From NCBI GenBank assembly GCA_964520475.1, contig CAZFNS010000024.1, forward strand, positions 1-16,909: a stretch of 16,909 bases of DNA, read 5' to 3'. This DNA comes from Ruminobacter sp964520475 (GTDB lineage: Bacteria > Pseudomonadota > Gammaproteobacteria > Enterobacterales > Succinivibrionaceae). Under the pieces are notes generated by a model. That model was not told the DNA's origin. It worked only from the letters and a program-made list of their open reading frames with translations, and did not search any database. Of the stretch, positions 1 through 6,241 are shown piece after piece; the stretch's first letter is position 1, and each line of letters starts with the position of its first letter. The translations under genes and the position numbers were made by a program.

Positions 1-1
1 G

Positions 2-28
2 AAAAGGAACCCTCCGGGGTTCCTTTTT
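2..28. terminator. Bidirectional intrinsic terminator
   Basis: An 11-bp perfect stem (2-12 with 17-27) closes a TCCG loop. The A-run on the left arm and the T-run on the right arm make it usable in both directions. It lies about 38 bases beyond the stop of the leftward YgjP-type gene, so it most likely ends that transcript, and it may also end a rightward gene lying left of the window. Confidence 0.85.
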
Positions 29-65
29 GCGTTTCCGGGGCGCGGAAATTCCGCGCGCCGTTTCT

Positions 66-809
66 CTACCCCCGCGCGGCGGCGAGCACCTTCGGGCCGT
101 AGCCGAAGGTTATGGCCTTTTGGCGGCGCATCTCGTCGAAGAAAAAGAACACCCGCGGGGACTCTTCCCTGATGATCTTTATCCGCCGCCGGCAGTCCGG
201 GCAGAACTCCTCGACCAGCCGCCAGAATTTTTCCGAATGATCCATGCGCCGGAGATGGCAGAGCTCGTGGATCGCCACGTACTCGCGGCACTCGGCGGGG
301 AGAAAAATAAGAGCGGCGCTGAAGCTTATCCGCCCTTTGGCCGAGCAGCTGCCCCACTTGCTCCGCAGGAGCCGCACGCGGATGTCCCCGGGCCCCGTTT
401 CCGGGGCGATCAGGGCCCGGTACTTGCGCGCCGCCGCGGCGAGCTCTTCGGCGAGTTCCCCGGCGCGGCGCAGGAGCCAGGCGTCGTCGGGGCGGTTCGC
501 GGCCGCGAAGTCCCGGTACGCGGCCGCGAGGGCGAGATTGCGCGGATCCGCGGGATCCTCCCGCCGCTTCCGCTCGCGCAGGCGGCGGCAGATCCGGAGG
601 AGGCGCGCGCCGCCGTCCGGGATCAGCTTCTCCGGGGCGCTCAGGCACCCGCGGCACGAGCGCGGGAGCTCGATGCGCAGGACGCCGCCGTCGAGGCGCA
701 GCTTCATGTTCCGCCGGAGCCACGGGTTCAGCGTCAGCACCGCGGGGATCTCCCGCGTTTCCCCGCCGTCCTTCAGGCTTAAAGTCGTTTCCGTTCGCGT
801 CGGCGCCAT
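66..809 (-). CDS. YgjP-type (DUF45, M48-like) metal-dependent hydrolase
   Basis: A 247-residue protein of the YgjP/DUF45 family, predicted zinc metallopeptidases related to M48. The conserved core is in the C-terminal half: SKWGSCS at 150-156, then the zinc motif HELCH at 181-185, with H191 as the likely third ligand and the following SEKFWRLVEEFCPD matching the family pattern. The N-terminal half is beta-rich, with a charged helical stretch around 70-135. There is no signal peptide or membrane segment, so it is probably cytoplasmic. It is longer than E. coli YgjP (167 residues), the extra length lying in the N-terminal half. The start is supported by GGGAGGA (817-823, complement) and a good promoter just upstream. 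The substrate of this family is not established, so no pathway is assigned. Confidence 0.88.
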   Translation of the reverse strand: MAPTRTETTLSLKDGGETREIPAVLTLNPWLRRNMKLRLDGGVLRIELPRSCRGCLSAPEKLIPDGGARLLRICRRLRERKRREDPADPRNLALAAAYRDFAAANRPDDAWLLRRAGELAEELAAAARKYRALIAPETGPGDIRVRLLRSKWGSCSAKGRISFSAALIFLPAECREYVAIHELCHLRRMDHSEKFWRLVEEFCPDCRRRIKIIREESPRVFFFFDEMRRQKAITFGYGPKVLAAARG

Positions 810-835
810 CCGTTTGTCCTCCCGAAACCGCAGCC

Positions 836-864
836 ATTATATTACGCCGACGGCCCCGGGACAA
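836..864 (-). promoter_or_regulatory. Sigma70-type promoter for the YgjP-type gene
   Basis: On the minus strand, TTGTCC (complement of 859-864) and a perfect TATAAT (complement of 836-841) are separated by exactly 17 bases. The predicted transcript start is about 20 bases upstream of the ATG, leaving just enough leader for the Shine-Dalgarno sequence. This is read from the sequence only. Confidence 0.65.
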
Positions 865-933
865 ACGGCGCGCGCGGTTTTCCGCGCGGAAAAGTTTTCC
901 CACCGCGGGACGGGTAAAACGGGCATAAAACTG

Positions 934-962
934 TTTACTTTGCCGGCGTAAAGTATTAAAAT
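934..962 (+). promoter_or_regulatory. Sigma70-type promoter for rpsU-yqeY
   Basis: TTTACT (934-939) and TAAAAT (957-962) are separated by 17 bases, in an AT-rich island within GC-rich DNA. This implies a leader of about 105 bases before rpsU. A second TATAAT at 1057-1062 has no matching -35 box and lies too close to the ribosome binding site to be useful. Confidence 0.6.
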
Positions 963-976
963 CCGTCCTTGTTTAC

Positions 977-1005
977 GCCCGGCGGGCTTTTCCGGCCGGC
1001 CGGGC
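977..1005 (+). other. GC-rich hairpin in the rpsU leader
   Basis: GCCCGGC (977-983) pairs with GCCGGGC (999-1005), and the region also contains the self-complementary CCGGCCGGCCGG (992-1003), so two alternative folds are possible. It would lie in the 5' untranslated part of the rpsU message. In DNA this GC-rich, such pairing can arise by chance, so a regulatory role is only a suggestion. Confidence 0.3.
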
Positions 1006-1076
1006 CTTCTGGAGACCCTTTCCTGATCACGTGGGAAGCTCTCCGCGGTAATTTTTTATAATCGAGGTGATGGCAC

Positions 1077-1292
1077 ATGCCAGTTATTAAAGTACGTGAA
1101 AATGAACCTTTCGACGTAGCGTTACGCCGTTTCAAGCGCTCCTGCGAGAAGGCGGGGATCCTCGCCGACGTCCGCAGCCGCGAGTTTTACGAAAAGCCCA
1201 CTACCGTCCGCAAGCGCGCCAAGGCTTCGGCGGTCAAGCGCCAGGCCAAGAAACTCGCCCGCGAGAACGCGCGTCACAACCGCTTGTACTGA
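1077..1292 (+). CDS. rpsU: 30S ribosomal protein S21
   Basis: A 71-residue, very basic protein that matches gammaproteobacterial S21 along its whole length: it starts MPVIKVRENEPFDVALRRFKR, has the family motif REFYEKPT at 36-43, and ends in a lysine/arginine-rich tail. S21 is a small-subunit protein that helps pair the message with the anti-Shine-Dalgarno sequence of 16S rRNA. The start is fixed by a strong GAGGTGA (1064-1070) six bases upstream. Codon use is more AT-tolerant at the 5' end than in neighbouring genes. It is followed after 40 bases by yqeY, as in many relatives. The dnaG and rpoD genes that usually follow in Gammaproteobacteria are absent here. Confidence 0.98.
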   Translation: MPVIKVRENEPFDVALRRFKRSCEKAGILADVRSREFYEKPTTVRKRAKASAVKRQAKKLARENARHNRLY

Positions 1293-1332
1293 TTCAGTGC
1301 CGCACCCGCGACTTTCCGGACGGAGATAAACC

Positions 1333-1779
1333 ATGTCCCTGCGTGAAGATTTGAACGCCCGCATCAAGGAATCGATGCTGGCCAAGAACAAGGAGCGCAC
1401 CGGCGCCCTGCGCCTGCTGCTCTCCGAGGTCAAGAAAGTGGAAGTGGACAACCGCGTCACCCTCGACGACGGCCAGGTCGTGGCCATAGTCACCAAGATG
1501 GTGAAGCAGCGCGAAGACTCGGCGGCCCAGTACGAGGCCGCGGGACGCGCGGATCTCGCCGACAAGGAGAAATTCGAGATCGGCGTGCTGCGCGAGTTCC
1601 TGCCCGCCGCGCTGTCGGAGGCCGAGGTCGACGAGCTCGTCGCGAAGGCCCTGAGCGAGACGGGAGCCAAGGGAATGAAAGACATGGCCAAGGTCATGGC
1701 TTTCGTAAAGCCCCTCGCCGTCGGCAGGACCGACATGGGCGCTCTGAGCGGGAAAGTCAAAAAAGCCCTGGCCGGGTGA
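1333..1779 (+). CDS. yqeY: GatB/YqeY domain protein
   Basis: A 148-residue protein, the usual length for YqeY. It begins MSLREDLNARIKESMLAKNKERTGALRLLLSEVKKVEVD, typical of the family's N-terminal helical domain. The C-terminal part (about 88-148, with FLPAALSEAEVDELV and the GRTDMGALSGKVKKAL ending) resembles the tail domain of GatB, the tRNA-dependent amidotransferase subunit. Its precise role is unknown; the GatB-like tail suggests RNA or tRNA contact. A GGAG at 1322-1325 precedes the ATG by seven bases. The gene lies 40 bases after rpsU on the same strand with no terminator between, so the two are probably cotranscribed. Confidence 0.95.
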   Translation: MSLREDLNARIKESMLAKNKERTGALRLLLSEVKKVEVDNRVTLDDGQVVAIVTKMVKQREDSAAQYEAAGRADLADKEKFEIGVLREFLPAALSEAEVDELVAKALSETGAKGMKDMAKVMAFVKPLAVGRTDMGALSGKVKKALAG

Positions 1780-1798
1780 CGGCCGGGCCCGGAACCTT

Positions 1799-1831
1799 AA
1801 AAAAAGGACTAAGCGCATTAGTCCTTTTTTT
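1799..1831. terminator. Intrinsic terminator after yqeY
   Basis: GGACTAA (1806-1812) pairs with TTAGTCC (1818-1824) around a GCGCA loop. The stem is flanked by seven A residues on the left and seven T residues on the right, giving a 14-bp perfect inverted repeat. It begins 20 bases after the yqeY stop and separates rpsU-yqeY from tsaD. Confidence 0.93.
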
Positions 1832-1855
1832 ATGGCGCGCGCGGGGTTAATCTCT

Positions 1856-1861
1856 TATAAT
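1856..1861 (+). promoter_or_regulatory. Probable -10 box of the tsaD-folB-folK promoter
   Basis: A perfect TATAAT sits 35 bases before the tsaD start and just after the preceding terminator. The bases 17 upstream (TGGCGC) are a poor -35 box. The position after a strong terminator makes a promoter necessary here, but the exact elements are uncertain. Confidence 0.45.
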
Positions 1862-1896
1862 TCGGTGAGTTTGCGCGCGGGCGGGGGGAACGGCGG

Positions 1897-2940
1897 ATGA
1901 AAGTTCTGGGAGTGGAAAGCTCCTGCGACGAAACGGGCGTCGCGATTTACGACGACGAAAAGGGGCTGGTCGCCAATCAGCTCTATTCGCAGGTGAAGCT
2001 GCACGCCGAGTACGGCGGGGTGGTTCCCGAGCTCGCGAGCCGCGATCACATCCGCGTGGCGCTGAAACTGGTGCGGGCGGCGCTCGCCGAGGCGGGCTGC
2101 TCCGGCGGGGATATCGACGCCGTGGCGTACACGGCCGGCCCCGGCCTCATCGGGGCCCTGCTGGCCGGGGCGACCGTGGCGCGCTCGCTCGCCTACGCCT
2201 GGAACGTGCCGGCCGTGCCGGTCAACCACATGGAAGGGCACCTGCTCGCGCCGATGCTGGAGGAGCGGAAGCCGGAGTTCCCGTTCCTCGCCCTGCTGGT
2301 TTCCGGCGGGCACACCATGATCATCGACGCGGCCGCCCCGGGCGAGTACCGGATCCTGGGCCAGTCGGTGGACGACGCGGCCGGGGAGGCCTTCGACAAG
2401 ACCGCGAAGCTCCTGGGCCTGCCGTATCCCGGCGGGCCGCTCCTGTCGGCCCTCGCCGAAAAGGGCGTCCCGGGCCGGTTCGTTTTCCCGCGGCCGATGG
2501 CCGCGAGCCCGGATCTCGACTTTTCGTTTTCGGGGCTCAAAACGTTCGCCGCCAACACCATAGCCGCGAGCGGCGGGAGCGAGCGGGCCCGGGCGGACAT
2601 CGCGCGGGCCTTCGAGGACGCGGTCGCCGACGTCCTCAGGATCAAGACGGAGAAGGCGCTCCGGCAGACGGGCCGGAAGAGGCTCGTCGTCGCGGGCGGC
2701 GTCAGCGCCAACCGGGCCGTGCGCCGGGAAACGGAGAAACTGGCGCGCGCTCTGAAGGGCGAGGTGTACTGGCCGCGCCTTTCCTTCTGCACGGACAACG
2801 GGGCGATGATCGCCTACGCGGGCATGTTCCGCTTCCGGCGCGGGGTGCGGAGCGGCCTGGAGATCGAGGTTTTCCCGAGGCTGCCGCTGGACGCGGACGC
2901 CGCGGGTCCCGGGGAGGGGAAAGATGCGCGGATCGGATAG
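1897..2940 (+). CDS. tsaD: tRNA N6-adenosine threonylcarbamoyltransferase TsaD
   Basis: A 347-residue protein of the Kae1/TsaD (YgjD, Gcp) family. With TsaB, TsaE and TsaC it puts the threonylcarbamoyl group on A37 of tRNAs reading ANN codons (t6A), in the cytoplasm. The N-terminus MKVLGVESSCDETGVAIYD and the ASRDH segment at 47-51 are family hallmarks. The metal-binding histidines of the HMEGH motif are H111 and H115, and the later metal ligand is D300 in CTDNGAMIAYAG; all three are at the positions known from E. coli. The ASKC-type nucleotide-binding segments VSGGHT (135-140) and VAGGVSANR (265-273) are intact. It is a single full-length copy. Its last 17 bases overlap folB, indicating translational coupling. 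Confidence 0.98.
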   Translation: MKVLGVESSCDETGVAIYDDEKGLVANQLYSQVKLHAEYGGVVPELASRDHIRVALKLVRAALAEAGCSGGDIDAVAYTAGPGLIGALLAGATVARSLAYAWNVPAVPVNHMEGHLLAPMLEERKPEFPFLALLVSGGHTMIIDAAAPGEYRILGQSVDDAAGEAFDKTAKLLGLPYPGGPLLSALAEKGVPGRFVFPRPMAASPDLDFSFSGLKTFAANTIAASGGSERARADIARAFEDAVADVLRIKTEKALRQTGRKRLVVAGGVSANRAVRRETEKLARALKGEVYWPRLSFCTDNGAMIAYAGMFRFRRGVRSGLEIEVFPRLPLDADAAGPGEGKDARIG

Positions 2941-3316
2941 AGGCGGGGACCGCGACGCTGTCCTCATCAACGGGCTGGAATTCCGCTGCGTCGTCGGGGT
3001 GCTCCCCGAGGAGCGGACCGCGGAGCAGCGGGTCGTCGTCAACGCCGAGCTTTACACCGACTTCGCCGCCGCGGCGGCGAGCGACGACATCGGCGACGCC
3101 GTGAATTACGCGGAGGCCGCCGCCCTGATGGCCGAAACCGCCGTCCGGCTCAGGGCCCGGACGGTCGAATTCCTCGCCGCGGGGCTCATGAAGGCCCTGC
3201 GGGAGCGTTTCGGCCCGAACCTCAGCGGCGCCGCGCTGGAGGTCCTCAAGCCGGACATCCTGCCGGGCGCGGCGAGCGTCGGAGTCAGGATGACCAGATT
3301 TTTCGGGCGGGAATAA
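2924..3316 (+). CDS. folB: Dihydroneopterin aldolase FolB
   Basis: A 130-residue protein of the FolB family. FolB cleaves 7,8-dihydroneopterin to 6-hydroxymethyl-dihydropterin and glycolaldehyde in folate synthesis, usually as an octamer. Typical features are INGLEFRCVVGVLPEER (15-31), the DAVNYAEAAALM segment (59-70) with Y62, E82 in the TVEFLAAGLMKAL helix, and K109 in LEVLKPDILPGAASVGVRMTR, equivalent to the catalytic lysine. The first dozen residues (MRGSDRGGDRDA) are an extra charged stretch not usual in the family. The chosen ATG is the only nearby start and has a good GGAGG at 2913-2917. It overlaps the end of tsaD by 17 bases and is three bases from folK. Confidence 0.95.
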   Translation: MRGSDRGGDRDAVLINGLEFRCVVGVLPEERTAEQRVVVNAELYTDFAAAAASDDIGDAVNYAEAAALMAETAVRLRARTVEFLAAGLMKALRERFGPNLSGAALEVLKPDILPGAASVGVRMTRFFGRE

Positions 3317-3319
3317 GCG

Positions 3320-3835
3320 ATGACCAAAGCGGCCCTGGCGATCGGATCCAATATGTGCAGGCACGTCGCCCTGACGCACGCCGTGCTCAGGCTGAGCGCG
3401 GTCATGACCGGGATCGCCTGCTCGGCCGTTTACGAAACCGCGCCCCTGCGGGCCGACGGCCCCGATTATTACAACGCCGCGCTGGTCGGGGAAACCGATC
3501 TGTCCCTCGGGGAGCTGTTCGCGCTCACCAAGGAGATCGAGCGGGAGATGGGCCGGGCGGACTGGCGCGACCCCCGCGGGAACCTTCGCTCCGTCCGGTG
3601 CCTGGACATCGACATCCTGCTGTTCGGCGGCGCGACGGGACGGTATCCGGAACTGCCCCGGTCCGATATCTGGAAGTATCCCTTCGTGGCGATCCCGCTC
3701 GCCTCCCTGGAGCCCGATCTCGTGCCGCCGGGCGGCTCCGCGACCCTGGGCGCGATCGCCGCGGGCATGTCCGCCGCGGGCCTCCGGCCGGCGCCCTGGC
3801 CGGATCTCAACGGCATCCTTTCCGGCCGGCGCTGA
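3320..3835 (+). CDS. folK: FolK-family hydroxymethyldihydropterin pyrophosphokinase
   Basis: A 171-residue protein of the FolK (HPPK) family, whose members transfer pyrophosphate from ATP to 6-hydroxymethyl-dihydropterin, the step after FolB. Visible motifs are AIGSN (7-11), VYETAPL (38-44), the helix FALTKEIEREMGR, and the metal-binding CLDIDILLFGG, with D96 and D98 corresponding to the two catalytic aspartates. Further on, the usual His and Arg of the family (E. coli H115 and R121) appear replaced in LPRSDIWKYPF (112-122), and the normal WGPRTLDLD context is also changed. It may therefore be the divergent second FolK-like protein found beside folB in some relatives rather than the main enzyme. 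It starts three bases after folB. Confidence 0.88.
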   Translation: MTKAALAIGSNMCRHVALTHAVLRLSAVMTGIACSAVYETAPLRADGPDYYNAALVGETDLSLGELFALTKEIEREMGRADWRDPRGNLRSVRCLDIDILLFGGATGRYPELPRSDIWKYPFVAIPLASLEPDLVPPGGSATLGAIAAGMSAAGLRPAPWPDLNGILSGRR

Positions 3836-3849
3836 GGCCGCCGGGAGGA

Positions 3850-3890
3850 CGGCCGGGGCCGCGCCCGCCCCGGCCGCTCCGTTTTTTTTT
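3850..3890 (+). terminator. Intrinsic terminator after folK
   Basis: CGGCCGGGG (3850-3858) pairs perfectly with CCCCGGCCG (3868-3876) around a nine-base loop. A nine-base T-run follows at 3882-3890. It ends the tsaD-folB-folK operon and separates it from uppP. Confidence 0.85.
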
Positions 3891-3923
3891 CGCGGGCGCG
3901 GCGGTTTTCCGGGAGCGGTGAAC

Positions 3924-4790
3924 ATGGATCTTCTGCAGACGGTTGTTTTGGCGTTAATTCAGGGGCTGACCGAATTCCTGCCGGTTTCCAGCTCGGCCCA
4001 CCTCATTCTTCCCTCGAAGCTCGTGCCCGGCTGGGCGGATCAGGGGCTGGCCTTCGACGTGTCGGTGCACGCCGGCACCCTGCTCGCGGTGATCATCTAT
4101 TTCCGGCGCACCCTGGGCCGGATGATCGCGGAAGGCCTCGGCTTCCTGTTCGTCACGCGCCGGGCGACCCCGGCGGTCCGGCTGCTCTTTTACGTGCTCG
4201 CCGCCACCGTGCCCGCGGGACTCTGCGGGCTCGCGTTCAAAAATTTCATCGCCGCCAACCTGCGGAGCGAGGCGGTGATCGCGGTGACCACCTTCGTTTT
4301 CGGCGTCGTGCTGTGGCTGGCCGAGGTTTACAACAAAAGGGCGGTCAAACGGGGTGAGGCGCGGGCCGCGGGGGGCGAACCGGGCGCCCGCCCGGGCGGG
4401 AGCGCCGAGGAGGAGGTTACCTTCGGCAGGGCCGTGCTGATCGGGTGCGCCCAGGCGCTCGCGCTGGTTCCGGGCACCTCCAGGTCGGGCATAACCATCA
4501 CCGCCGGGTACTTCCTTAAAATGAGCTCGCGGGCCGCCGCCGAGTTCAGCTTCCTGATGTCCGTCCCGGTGATCGCCCTGTCGGCCCTGCTGATGCTCAA
4601 AGACATCGCGTCCGGCGCGGGCGGCGCGGCGGATCCGGCCTCGATGCTGATCGGGGCGGCGATCTCGTTCGTTTCCGCGTATCTGGTGATCAGGCTGTTC
4701 CTCGGCTTCATCGAAAGGATCGGTCTGCTGCCTTACGTGATCTACCGGCTGCTGCTCGGCGCCTTCCTCTTTTACCTCACGGTGTTCTGA
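3924..4790 (+). CDS. uppP: Undecaprenyl-diphosphatase UppP (BacA)
   Basis: A 288-residue integral membrane protein of the BacA/UppP family. It dephosphorylates undecaprenyl diphosphate outside the inner membrane so the lipid carrier can be reused for peptidoglycan and other envelope polymers; overproduction gives bacitracin resistance. Signature motifs are QGLTEFLPVSSSAH (13-26), with the E17 and H26 region, and PGTSRSG (183-189). About eight hydrophobic segments are visible. A hydrophilic Gly/Ala/Arg-rich loop around 132-160 looks longer than usual. I chose the ATG rather than the in-frame GTG six bases earlier because GGGAG (3911-3915) is eight bases from the ATG but only two from the GTG. 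Its own promoter is not obvious; some readthrough from folK is possible. It converges with cca. Confidence 0.95.
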   Translation: MDLLQTVVLALIQGLTEFLPVSSSAHLILPSKLVPGWADQGLAFDVSVHAGTLLAVIIYFRRTLGRMIAEGLGFLFVTRRATPAVRLLFYVLAATVPAGLCGLAFKNFIAANLRSEAVIAVTTFVFGVVLWLAEVYNKRAVKRGEARAAGGEPGARPGGSAEEEVTFGRAVLIGCAQALALVPGTSRSGITITAGYFLKMSSRAAAEFSFLMSVPVIALSALLMLKDIASGAGGAADPASMLIGAAISFVSAYLVIRLFLGFIERIGLLPYVIYRLLLGAFLFYLTVF

Positions 4791-4794
4791 TCCC

Positions 4795-4819
4795 GGCGGA
4801 ACCCCGCGCGGGATCCGCC
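4795..4819. terminator. Weak hairpin between convergent uppP and cca
   Basis: GGCGGA (4795-4800) pairs with TCCGCC (4814-4819), with a partly paired CCC/GGG inner stem. It lies between the converging stops of uppP and cca. There is no T-run on either strand, so termination here may be Rho-dependent or weak. Confidence 0.3.
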
Positions 4820-4847
4820 TCCGGGACGGGGCCGGGCCGGGCGGGGG

Positions 4848-6095
4848 TCAGCACTCCCGCCCGGGGTACAGCCTTTCGAGCTCGCGCTGGGCCGCCCGGA
4901 CGGCTTCCTCGCGGCGCCGGTTGAGCTCGGCGGTGACGGCGGGTCCCGCGAACCCGTCCCCGAGCACCGCCGCGTTTTTGACCGCGGCGGCTTTCGCGAG
5001 CATGAAATTCAGAAAATAATCGGCGTAGAAGGGGGCGCTTTCGTAACCCTTACGGCCGCGGAAGTCGGCCCGCAGGCACTGCCCGAGCACGGCGACGCCC
5101 GAGCAGTCGCGGTACGCGCCGAAATCGAGGAAGATCCGGTTCACGGCGGCGGGATCCGCGCGGGTCAGGAGCCGGTAGCCGTGGTGGCGGCAGACGTTTT
5201 TGGCGAGGGCCGCGAAGTTTTTCGGGGCCTTGAGGCGGGCGCACAGGGCTTCCGCGATCGCGGGGCCGCAGACGCGGTGGCGCTTGTCCGGACGGTCCGG
5301 GAAGCGGCTCTCCTCGGCCTTGCCGAGATCGTGGGTCACCATGGCGAAGCGCGCGAGCGGGTTCGGGGTCAGCCGGCTGACGGCCCGCAGCGCCAGCATG
5401 GTGTGGGCGAAGCAGTCCCCCTCGGGGTGGTACGCGGGGTCGAGGGGCACGCTCCTCAAGGCGTCGAGCTCGGGAAAGAGGATCCCGAGGGCCCCGGTCC
5501 CGGCGAGCAGCTCGAAGAATTTCTCCGGCGCGGGCGCGGCGAGCGCCTTGCGCGTCTCCTGCCAGACCCGCTCGGCCGTCAGGTAGCCGAGCTCCCCCGA
5601 GGCGGCGATCTCCCGGCACAGATCCGCGGTTTCCGCCGCCACCGTGAAGCCCAGGGGGGCGAACGCCGCGTAGAAGCGCGCGAGGCGCAGCACCCTGAGG
5701 GGATCCTCGGCGAAGGCGGGGCTAGCGTGGCGCAGCGTCCTGGACTCGATGTCCCGCCGGCCGCCGCAGGGATCGATGAGCCGGCCGTCCGCGTCCCGGG
5801 CCATGGCGTTCACGGTGAGATCGCGCCGGATCAGATCCTCCTCGAGGGTCACGTCGGGGCTGAAGCTGCAGACGAAGCCGCCGTAGCCGTGCCCCCGCTT
5901 CCTTTCGGTGCGGGCGAGCGCGTACTCCTCGTGGGTCTTCGGGTGCAGGAACACCGGAAATTCCCGGCCGACGCGGACAAAGCCCCGCGCGATCATCTCC
6001 TCCGGGGTCGCCCCCGTCACGCAGTAGTCCCGGTCGCCCGGGGTAAGGCCCATAATGGCGTCTCTCACGGCGCCGCCGACCAGATAAACTTTCAT
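4848..6095 (-). CDS. cca: Multifunctional CCA tRNA nucleotidyltransferase
   Basis: A 415-residue class II nucleotidyltransferase of the gammaproteobacterial multifunctional type (E. coli Cca is 412 residues). It adds or repairs the 3' CCA end of tRNAs from CTP and ATP. The head domain shows GGAVRD (7-12) and the catalytic DRD (D21, D23). RRDLTVNAMA (90-99) and EDPLRVLRLARF (130-141) follow. The C-terminal HD phosphohydrolase domain has H255-D256 in MVTHDLGK, at the E. coli positions, and a further HH at about 309-310. This HD domain gives the phosphatase and 2',3'-cyclic phosphodiesterase activities of the E. coli type. The start has GGGAG (complement of 6100-6104) just upstream. It is divergent from gspA. 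Confidence 0.97.
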   Translation of the reverse strand: MKVYLVGGAVRDAIMGLTPGDRDYCVTGATPEEMIARGFVRVGREFPVFLHPKTHEEYALARTERKRGHGYGGFVCSFSPDVTLEEDLIRRDLTVNAMARDADGRLIDPCGGRRDIESRTLRHASPAFAEDPLRVLRLARFYAAFAPLGFTVAAETADLCREIAASGELGYLTAERVWQETRKALAAPAPEKFFELLAGTGALGILFPELDALRSVPLDPAYHPEGDCFAHTMLALRAVSRLTPNPLARFAMVTHDLGKAEESRFPDRPDKRHRVCGPAIAEALCARLKAPKNFAALAKNVCRHHGYRLLTRADPAAVNRIFLDFGAYRDCSGVAVLGQCLRADFRGRKGYESAPFYADYFLNFMLAKAAAVKNAAVLGDGFAGPAVTAELNRRREEAVRAAQRELERLYPGREC

Positions 6096-6120
6096 GCCGC
6101 TCCCGGACCGCCGCGGCGCG

Positions 6121-6136
6121 CCCGGGCGCGCCCGGG
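6121..6136. repeat. 16-base perfect palindrome in the cca upstream region
   Basis: CCCGGGCGCGCCCGGG is its own reverse complement and is part of a 10-base tandem repeat (GCGCGCCCGG, about 6116-6135). It lies 26 bases upstream of the cca start, between that start and the AT-rich promoter region. It would be in the cca leader, where it could form a hairpin or be a protein site. Chance pairing in GC-rich DNA is not excluded. Confidence 0.45.
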
Positions 6137-6157
6137 CCGGCGGATCGATGTCAGATT

Positions 6158-6186
6158 TTGTTAAATGCGTTCTAAAATGATATTAT
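6158..6186 (+). promoter_or_regulatory. Sigma70-type promoter for gspA-gspB
   Basis: TTGTTA (6158-6163) and TATTAT (6181-6186) are separated by exactly 17 bases, inside the only AT-rich island between cca and gspA. The predicted leader is about 50 bases. Confidence 0.6.
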
Positions 6187-6190
6187 TATA
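6185..6190 (-). promoter_or_regulatory. Possible -10 box of the cca promoter
   Basis: A perfect TATAAT is read on the minus strand, overlapping the rightward -10 box by two bases. No good -35 box is seen at 16-18 bases. The overlap would make divergent cca and gspA transcription mutually exclusive at this point. Confidence 0.35.
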
Positions 6191-6241
6191 CGGATTTTAT
6201 TCATATTTCGGCGCGAAATCCCGCGGCGGGGCGGAAATTCC

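Noticed and set aside
1057..1062. TATAAT just before rpsU as its main promoter
   Set aside because: There is no -35 box at the right distance, and transcription would begin at or within the Shine-Dalgarno sequence.
3918..3920. GTG as the start of uppP
   Set aside because: It lies only two bases from the Shine-Dalgarno sequence; the ATG at 3924 has proper spacing and matches the usual N-terminus of the family.
1855..3925. Long minus-strand frames opposite tsaD, folB and folK
   Set aside because: They have no domain signatures and lie opposite three genes with clear catalytic motifs; they are shadows of GC-rich codon use.
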